Source of the DNA: Apium graveolens
Taxonomy: Eukaryota; Streptophyta; Magnoliopsida; Apiales; Apiaceae
Direction of reading: 5' to 3'
DNA: 64,000 bases
NCBI RefSeq assembly: GCF_009905375.1
Contig: NC_133657.1
Span: 41,349,853-41,413,852 of the forward strand
In this document: positions 56,787-64,000 of the stretch, in pieces
Layout: each line of letters opens with the position of its first letter
Numbering within the stretch: position 1 is the first letter of the stretch
Translations under genes and position numbers: made by a program
The notes under the pieces: model-generated
The model's database searches: none
Told to the model about the DNA's origin: nothing
What the model saw: only the letters and a program-made list of their open reading frames with translations

Positions 56787-58946
56787 AGTATATGTTCAGG
56801 CTAGAGGAACTGTAATAACCCCAATTTTTGGGAATTTTTTTTTGAAACCCTTATGAATAGTGTTTTTGCTGATTGAGAAAATTTTTCATGCCACACTATG
56901 TAGGGGTTCTGATATGGATATTCTGAGGTTTTATTAGTACTCTATATGGTATATAAGTGTATGCAAAGATCGTCAGAATCCAATTCCGAACACTTTGATT
57001 TTTCCCGGAAATACACTAGATACGGAGAGAATTGAGTATAAGGTAACAGGATAAAAAGGATTTAAATTAAAGGATTATAATAGAGGATCATAAAAAGGAA
57101 TATAATGTATTGAGAAAGGTTAAGGGAACCTAAGTAATAAGATCCCGGGTATGATCCCTCAAACGATAAACGAAAACGAAAGTTAAGCGAACCGTATAAC
57201 AGATCAGCGGTCATTAGGCAAACAATTAGAAGCTAATCAAAGAGATTAGAAGGGATGATGACATAGAAATGTGACATAAGCATGACATAAGGGGAAGGAG
57301 ATGTGGTTGATTTAAAACCACACAAAGTCAAGGCTAGAAAAGTAATTAACAAAAAACAAGACAAAAAGCAACCAACCAAGCCAAAACATTTCATTTTCAT
57401 CAAAAAACACAAAACCCCCATTTTCTTCTTCAAGCTCTCGGCCTCTTTCTTAAAAAATGAAAGTCCAAGCTCCTCCACTTACTATTTAGCAAGGTAATTA
57501 TCCTAGCTTCTCCTAGTTAAGTTACATACTTCCTATAAGTTTAAGCTTCTAATTCCAAGCCAATCTTTTTCTATAAATCATTTTAGTTTAGGGTGAATAG
57601 TAACTTTCAAGAACAAATTTGTGATTCTTGATTTTATTTGCAAGGTCAAGGTAGCTTAAGCATATATTAAGGCTTCCATGGACATTCCAAGGATCTTTCA
57701 TGGATTAAAAGCTTCAAGGAAGGTATAATCTCTTAACCAAGATTTGTTATTGAATGTTAAGAGCATAATATGAGTAATATAGTTCATGAGAGGCTTGATG
57801 GTTGTGTATGTAGAGATTAGTTGGTTTTGGGTTGTTTTTGGAGTTGTAAATCTTGGTTGTTGATTAATGAACTTAAGTGTAGTTTAAATTCATGATAAAG
57901 AATAGTATAAATTGTTAATGTTGAGTTGTTGGGGCTGTTATGATAAAGTATGGATGGAGTTTGGATTGGGTTGTGAATTGGGGTTGGATTGTGGTTGTTT
58001 TGAGTTGGTTTAAATTTGGGAAATCGCGTAAACATAGCCGTCGTAATGTCCGATTTACCGTAGACTGTTTTTGTTCTTAACATCAGAACCCTTGAACTCA
58101 CTGCTAGGTTTTGACCATTGTCATGTTTAGATAGAGCTCATGTTACGAGCTTCGTTTTGATATGTAGTTCGTTCGATTCCGATGCACGGTTTAGGAGAAA
58201 CGACCGTTTCAAGTAACGGCGTTTCGCGAACGAAACTTTTCCCCTCGCCTTACTTTGAAATGTAGGTTAAAGACCAAAAAGGGTTAATTAATGCATGAAA
58301 CATTTATGGTAAGTGTTTTAGGCAGTTGGTAAGTCACTCGCGAAGGAATCGCTTTAAAACTCGTAAAGGTTAAATTATTAAAAATGGTGGAGCCGAGGGT
58401 ACCCGAGTGACTTAAGCGAATCAGTGAGAGCAAAACAAGCGTTAGAGTCTAAGTTAGTTAAAGTATAGATTTACAAGTGACTTTGGTTTAATTCCAACTT
58501 ACTTGTTGCTTATAGGTTACCAGACTCGTCCCGAGCCATTCGTAACCCCCAGTCGCTCAGGCAAGTATTCTATCCGTTATACTGTTGTTGTGATGTATAC
58601 ACTTGTATATGCATTATCTTGCGATAGATGCATGTTGGTTATTTAGCAAATTTTTGCGATATATTGTAGCATGTGATATGGTATATATGCATGCCTGTTT
58701 CATATTCTTGAAATATATATCTGTTGGTTCAGTTGATAATACCTATGCTAGAGGATAGCGGTATCTTGCATATACCCTTAGTATAGGGACCCAAAGGTGA
58801 AAATATTTTCTAAAACCGGGAGTCGAGGATCCCGAGTAGATTTTGTATATATATGGATATGGATATATATATATATATTTATATATATATGGTTATAGTT
58901 TTCCAAACTATTAATCGAATAAGGTTTATTCGATAACTTTAAACTT

Positions 58947-59155
58947 TATTATTTATTGAATATTATTTGAATATTCATTCGAGGACTTATGACTCTTTTA
59001 TATTATTTATTGAATATTATTTGAATATTCATTTGAGGGCTTATGACTCTTTTATATTATTTATTGAATATTATTTGAATATTCATTCGAGGGCTTATGA
59101 CTCTTTTATATTATTAGTGAATATTATTGAATATTCATTTGAGGATCTATGACTC
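58947..59155 (+). repeat. 54-bp tandem repeat, about 3.9 units, in the gypsy LTR
   Basis: TATTATTTATTGAATATTAT starts units at 58947, 59001, 59055 and 59109 (last unit shorter). As 54 is a multiple of three, a repetitive 61-codon ORF results. It is not a gene. Confidence 0.92.
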
Positions 59156-59650
59156 CGATTATTTGCTGAAATATATTCTTTATTTTATTAAAGAATAAGG
59201 TGTCGATAATCAAACTTATTTTTGATTATTCAAATAAAGATATTACTTTCGTATAAGTATATCTTTGATTATTTGCTATTCATTTCGAGTATAAGTTTTC
59301 CAACTTCTACCTCCATTATTCTTTATGGGAATATTATTTAAATAATAATATTCAGATATTTCTTTCATAATTGGGACTGATTTATTTCATAAATCAGCAT
59401 TACTCCAAACATTCTTAAAAATGTTTTCAAGTCTTCAAAATGAATTTAAAAAGGGTAGAGCGGATCCCAAAACTTGTTTTCAAATTCAAGATCTTCCATT
59501 TTAAGGGGACTTGAATACTCGCTTAAAAATCTAAGGGATCCGGCTCTGTGGTGTATTTTATATTCGCAACAAGGTTGCAGTTTTGGTAAATGAAATGATT
59601 ACTTACCCAACGTTCGGGAAGTAAGTCCATCTATCGAGTCGGCATAAGCA

Positions 59651-59735
59651 ACTTGGGCTCAGTGGGCGTCCATGATAGTGTAAGTGGCTCAGTGGGAGTC
59701 CATCAAATGCATAAGTGGCTGAGTGGCAGTCCAGC
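59651..59735 (+). repeat. 31-bp tandem repeat, three units, in the gypsy LTR
   Basis: AAGTGGCTCAGTGGGAGTCC-like units at 59651, 59682 and 59713, with a few changes each. Confidence 0.88.
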
Positions 59736-60920
59736 ATAAGGTCCTATTGAGACCAGGTTGATGACCAGTGGGGAATTCGTCCATCTACTAGTAGAAAAGG
59801 TTACTTATTGGTATCTTTGCCTGATCAGCGAGATATCGGGTTTATGCCAAAATTCTTTTCCTTTCCAAAATTCATTGGATGTTTCAAACTCTGTTCATAC
59901 TTTGCATAACAGAGGTTCCAGGAAATGTTTAAAGGGATATATATATGTGGATATATATATATATATATCGGGGCTAAATAAAGTATCTCATAACTTTTTC
60001 ATTCAATAATATTTCAAAGATTGAATCTATTCAAGTCTTATCTTGTGGTCTCATCAGTGGGATGAACTTTTGAAATTGATTATAACTTGAACGGTGGTAG
60101 TTCAAGTAGTATTTGGGAATGATATAAGTGTAGTGAAGTATTTGGTAACTTCATCTTCTAAACTTATATCTAATTAATAATTGTCTTATGAATGACAAAG
60201 ATTTTCAGAAAAACGTTGAGACAAGGTTAGATATATGAGATCACCTTGCAACGATATTTTTATACAGTTATACAATGGGACTTTGTGTATATTATGCATG
60301 GAAGAGGACTTCCATTACTTTGAAAAGTATATATGTATATATACTGAATATTTTAGGACTTCATCGCATTAAGATATCAAACTTGGTTCATTTCTTTTGA
60401 CCAAGATTTTCATGAGTATTATGAGTAGACTCATATACTATTAATCATTATACATATTATTTTGGTGGGCTTGCTGCTCACCCTTGCTTTCTTCTTTCAT
60501 CACACAACATCAGATAGATAAGATGAACATGACCAAGCTCCCAATTCGCGATCGGATAGGAAGCGTTTCGCAGCTTCCTATAGGCATTGAAGTCACTGTA
60601 GCTGAGGTAGGGAACTACCAATAGACTAGGCTTCAACTTTTGATGTACCAGATTTATGTATATTTATGAATTGTAATAATGGCAATGAAATGTAAATTTA
60701 TTCAGAACCTTTTTAAGGTGTATTGACATATAATTGTGGAATAAAACGACTTGTGATTATTTTTGGATGTTCATCTCTGAGACTATAACGTGTGGTGTGT
60801 GTTTATTGTGGGGTCACAGTGCAGAGTAGTTGAGAAATTATTAAGATTGGGTGTTAATAAGGGAAATGGAACTCGTGACAACCCGGATCCCCGACCCCGG
60901 ATCTGGGGGTGTTACAGAAG

Positions 60921-60933
60921 TGGTATCAGAGCT
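60921..60933 (+). other. Primer-binding site of the gypsy element
   Basis: TGGTATCAGAGCT lies four bases after the LTR end, matching initiator tRNA-Met. Confidence 0.85.
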
Positions 60934-61106
60934 AAGCGTTATAAACCTCAGAGATGATGTGACGTTAAGATAATAAGTTCACTAAGATGATAAGAACTCT
61001 TGCCAAGTTCATAGTCGGGCTACCTAATGTAGTACTGATAGTTAAAACCCTTATGGGAACCCTTATAAATATCATGATAGAAGCGTAGTTCGTTATCGTA
61101 TATGGT

Positions 61107-61295
61107 AGCGGGAATCCGAACCCTGAGGTTAAGGAGCAACAACGCGATGATGTTTTATTACTAATTGGAGATCGGATTGTGGATCCGATAGAGCGTCCTA
61201 ACGCAGGACCGGATGATGTTGATATTGAGGATGTTGTCCTAGAAGGGATAGTTGCTGAGGAGGATCCCATGGAGGATCCTGACAAGAATGAATAA
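61107..61295 (+). pseudogene. Possible gag N-terminal remnant of the gypsy element
   Basis: One frame is open for about 62 codons to the TAA at 61293-61295 and codes an acidic stretch rich in Asp/Glu/Pro (for example EEDPMEDPDKNE). Its place after the PBS suits a Gag start. No clear ATG or family motif supports it. Confidence 0.3.
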
Positions 61296-61382
61296 AGGAC
61301 CACTGATGAATTGATGACCATGGTTAGGTCGACTACCAGAGGTAGGATTGGTCGATCACTACCGGAGGTTCGTTCAAGTTTG

Positions 61383-61900
61383 TAAAGATAGTAGCCCCCT
61401 TTAACGCGGCTTACTCGTAAGACTGAGAAGTTTGAATGGACAGAGAAATGCGAGAACAGCTTTCAAGAACTGAAGCAAAGGTTGGTGACGGCCCCTATGC
61501 TGGCGTTGCCGGATGGAAAAGGAGATTTTGTGAAGTATAGTGACGCTTCGCACAAGGGCTTAGGGTGCGTGCTTATGGAGCACGGTAAGGTAATCGCGTA
61601 CGCGTCAAGACAATTAAGGGAATATAAAATTCGATATCCCCCCCATGAGCTTAGGCTCGTGGCAATAGTTTTACCCTAAAGATTGGAGGCACTACTTGTA
61701 TGGAGAGAAGTACGAGAATTACCTAAGCCATAAGTGCTCTAGTACATTTTCACGTAGAAAGAGCTCAACATATGCCAGAGGAGGCAGTTAGAACTAATCA
61801 AGAATAATGATTGGGAGATTCTTTATCATTCGGGGAAAGCCAATGTGGTGGCTGATGCCCTTAGTAAAAAGGAGAGACTCAAGATGATAATGTCTTTGGG
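61383..61900 (+). pseudogene. Gypsy RT end and RNase H
   Basis: [14 protein letters not shown], then [46 protein letters not shown] and, after a stop near 61678, GKANVVADALSKKERLK. This is the Tekay/Del RNase H and connection region. Catalytic Asp (SDASHKG) and Asp (VVADALS) are visible. Confidence 0.88.
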
Positions 61901-61994
61901 AGAGTTTATAAGAGATTTTGGAAATAGTAGTGAAGGTAACCGGAGCCGGTACCGAAAAGCTATTTGAGATTGCAATACAGTCCGAATTATTGAA

Positions 61995-62200
61995 AAAGAA
62001 CATATTGTGCGAGAAAAAGTGAAGAATGAAGGCAGAGAGCCAACAAATAGATATGAGATTAATACCGAGAAAAATGATAAGGGAATAATGAGGTATTCCT
62101 ATAGAATTTGGGTTCCAAATGTTCAAGAGCTTAAAGATGAGATCTTAGATGAAAGTCATAGTTCAAGGAATAAGATTAAGGGCAAACCCTGAATGTGATA
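61995..62200 (+). pseudogene. Gypsy integrase N-terminal fragment
   Basis: RIWVPNVQELKDEILDESHSSR is the start of the integrase zinc region of Tekay-type elements. The later His/Cys and catalytic core are not found. Confidence 0.75.
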
Positions 62201-62370
62201 GTCAGGGAGGACGCCATCAAGATAGAAGGAACCCATAACATAATGAAGTGGAAAATGAGGATTTTAACGTATAAGATAACCCCAAGTATGGGAGAAGGAT
62301 GAAACATTTCATACTAAGGAAACAGAAAGTCGAGTAAGGAAAGGAGACCCGAGACGGTACTCCTATACGG

Positions 62371-62830
62371 CAATTCATGGACCTGTCTAAAAAGAACTTA
62401 GACTATTATCCCCAACCACCACCTTGAGGAAACAATGCGGTAGGAAATTCTTTCATGACCTTTAAGTCGCTAAGCTCTTAGAGTTCTAAGGAACAAGCTG
62501 ACCCAGTCGAGGCAAGAGCCTGGCTAAAGGAAATATAGGAATCATTTGAGATTCTAAATGATTGACGAACCACAAAAGACTATTTTTATCACTTACCCTC
62601 CTAAGAGAGAGACCACCCGCTGGTGAAAGACCAAGAAAGGCACGGAGCCAGAGGTTAGAATAAACTGATTTAAGTTCAGTCAATTGTTTTCGGGAAAGTA
62701 ATTCCCAAAGATAAGGAGATAGTGTAAAAGCTTTGGAGCTAGAACAAAAGTGGATGAGTATGATGAATTATGAATCTAAGTTATAAAAGTTATCAAGATT
62801 CGTTCTGAGGACACGAATCCAGAATGACGG
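62371..62830 (+). pseudogene. Gypsy gag fragment, out of order
   Basis: FMTFKSL, DPVEARAWLKEI, ESFEIL and FYHLPS-like stretches appear in shifting frames with stops, typical of Tekay/Del Gag. It lies after integrase sequence, which is not the normal order. Confidence 0.65.
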
Positions 62831-63454
62831 GATGTTTGGAATCAATACTTATGTTGTGTTAGTTCATGAAATAATGATAAGAGAAAGGAAAATAAAAAGA
62901 AACTGAAGTGGAAAGGAATATAAAGGCAATAGAGTTTGAGGTATGATAAGGGAGTTGGGTATGAGGAAACCCTAAAGACTCGTAGCAATAGACATAGAAA
63001 AGTATGTAATCGTCAGGATGAGGGTGATTCACCATGAGTTAAAATAGATGGTTGAAGGCATAAGAGATACATATATAATTATCCCCTGTAAGTTGGGAGA
63101 ATTCAATGAAACCTTGAGATAATTCGAAGGGTAAATAATGAGACGCGGATAGACTAAGAAGACAAGGAAGTAAGAAATTAAGAAAATTGGATGAAGGAAG
63201 TGACCTTCAAGAATGGGAAGTGTAAGACCGGTGGCATGATACCCAGAAAGGGAGACGCCAGGTATGAAAGATATCCCAACATTGAGGTGACTGTTGAGAT
63301 AAACAACAAAAGTACATAAGGAATTATTAAGAAGAAGTTCATGTTGAACATGACCAATATCTTCCAAGACATCCATGTTATCATTACCAAATCAGGAAAG
63401 AAAAGCGGATGACCATTGTTATCTTTTGGAGGCCATATGGATTGACCTCAATTT
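62831..63454 (+). other. Decayed gypsy internal DNA
   Basis: No clear domain. Some short stretches (63180-63420) might be protease or pre-RT sequence, but they are too decayed to name. Minus-strand ORFs here are chance. Confidence 0.4.
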
Positions 63455-63880
63455 GAATAAGGATGCTATTATGAAGTTAGGTATAGACTATCGAGGTGGG
63501 AATGATTGAATAAGACACCCTTATCAGGGATATATGACTTGATTTATCCATGGAAGAAGGCAGGTACCTTTTAAAGGTGGAATTAAGGATAGAACATCGG
63601 TAACTTAAAATGAATCCTCGGGGAATGCATAAAAGTTGGAATTTCACCCTTAATAGGGATAGTGTGAGTTTTGACAGTATGAATTGGAAATGATTAAGGT
63701 AATAACAACCTTTAAGAATCAGTAGAGAAATTTTTCAGAAGTATATAGACAATGATTCTGGTATTAATAAATGGTATCTTGATATGCCCTGTATCTAGGG
63801 AATACAGGAGGAACCATTGAAGGATAACCTTAGAGGTTTTACAAGGAGAAAGGTAATATTCAAAATTCTCAAGAATAGAA
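63455..63880 (+). pseudogene. Gypsy RT fragment
   Basis: A weak match to the Tekay RT core: LGIDYR near 63478, DLIYPW and KVELRIEHR in the place of the IDLRSGYHQLR-type block, and a degenerate region near 63740-63850 corresponding to the KYLDKF...IDD part, with the catalytic Asp pair unclear. Very decayed. Confidence 0.5.
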
Positions 63881-64000
63881 ATGTTGATAAAGGAAATATG
63901 ACGTAATTAAAATGTTGCCAAGTGGGGCACGTGTTAAACCACGAGAAAGTATGGATCGAACCAGTAATGGTCGAAATTGTTCAGGGTAATTAGGACTTAA
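63881..64000 (+). other. Window end, decayed gypsy DNA
   Basis: No recognisable domain before the window edge. Confidence 0.4.

Larger units (their letters stand above)
27991..56810 (+). mobile_element. Element E: SIRE-type copia element hosting a solo LTR and element D, cut by a gypsy element
   Basis: Order: 5' LTR 27991-32854 (with the gypsy solo LTR inside), PBS 32857, gag, pol, a spacer with a hairpin array, and a third ORF 40033-56786 split by D. The 3' LTR is not in the window, because a gypsy LTR starts at 56811. Without insertions about 12.7 kb remains. Its leader, gag and third ORF resemble element C. Short GTCGCCACAGAG words mark the family in the LTR and spacer. Confidence 0.88.
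56811..60916 (+). repeat. Gypsy 5' LTR, 4106 bp
   Basis: Starts TGTAATAACCCCAATTTTTG and ends CTGGGGGTGTTACA, four bases before the PBS. It contains a 54-bp tandem array, a 31-bp tandem array, two AT microsatellites (about 58845-58890 and 59938-59968) and a GGGCTTGCTGCTCACC region near 60465. The 3' copy is outside the window. No gene is supported inside. Confidence 0.82.
56811..64000 (+). mobile_element. Ty3/gypsy Tekay/Del-like element, decayed and rearranged, running off the window
   Basis: A 4.1 kb LTR (TGTAATAACCCC to GGGGGTGTTACA) and a PBS are followed by fragments of gypsy domains. The order is unusual: RNase H, integrase N-terminus, gag, then RT, all on the plus strand. Stops are dense. 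It enters element E just past the third-ORF stop. Confidence 0.8.

Noticed and set aside
58967..59152. 61-codon ORF with repeating YDSFIL units
   Set aside because: Product of a 54-bp tandem repeat in an LTR.

Overview
The window is plant nuclear repeat DNA. It is almost wholly built of nested LTR retrotransposons, with no host gene that I can recognise. The dominant class is Ty1/copia of the SIRE (Sirevirus) kind. The evidence is the domain order protease, integrase, reverse transcriptase, RNase H; primer-binding sites matching initiator tRNA-Met (TGGTATCAGAGC); GGGGGAGAT polypurine tracts; and long 3' regions with an extra ORF. Two Ty3/gypsy, Tekay/Del-like pieces are also present. AT-richness and these families fit a large eudicot genome. 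My guess of an asterid, perhaps Apiaceae, rests only on the general look of the elements and is weak.

Layout. Element A (+) is the oldest layer in the left half: 5' LTR about 199-1204, gag 1265-1534 and 22089-24213, pol 24234-27531, then a spacer that is cut at 27990. Element B (-, 1535-22088, LTRs 614 bp) sits in the gag of A. Element C (+, 12251-19519, LTRs about 1311 bp, target duplication CACAC) sits in the gag of B. Element E (+, from 27991) sits in the 3' spacer of A. Its 5' LTR holds a gypsy solo LTR (28738-32440). Its third ORF (40033-56786) is split by element D (+, 41420-53785, target duplication TCCTG), a decayed relative of B. E is cut at 56811 by a gypsy element with a 4.1 kb LTR (56811-60916), whose internal region is decayed and out of order to the window end.

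How the genes work. Gag forms the particle and pol supplies protease, integrase, RT and RNase H. All copies are broken, B least: one in-frame stop between gag and pol, two single-base pol frameshifts, and the C insertion. B, D and E carry a large third ORF (1236 codons and open in B) between pol and the 3' LTR. It has a conserved N-terminal domain, a charged linker with basic nuclear-localisation-like clusters, a predicted coiled coil and a C-terminal domain. A TATA-like box lies about 115-160 bp before this ORF (or before the cut in A). B also has a second small TATA-led ORF of about 91 codons.

Most interesting signals: the third ORF and its likely own promoter; the small ORF in B; a splice-acceptor-like AG 16-20 nt after the gag stop in five elements; and family-specific short words, many palindromic, spread over LTR, coding and spacer DNA, above all a 50-bp tandem hairpin array in E. 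All identities and divergences are hand-aligned estimates.
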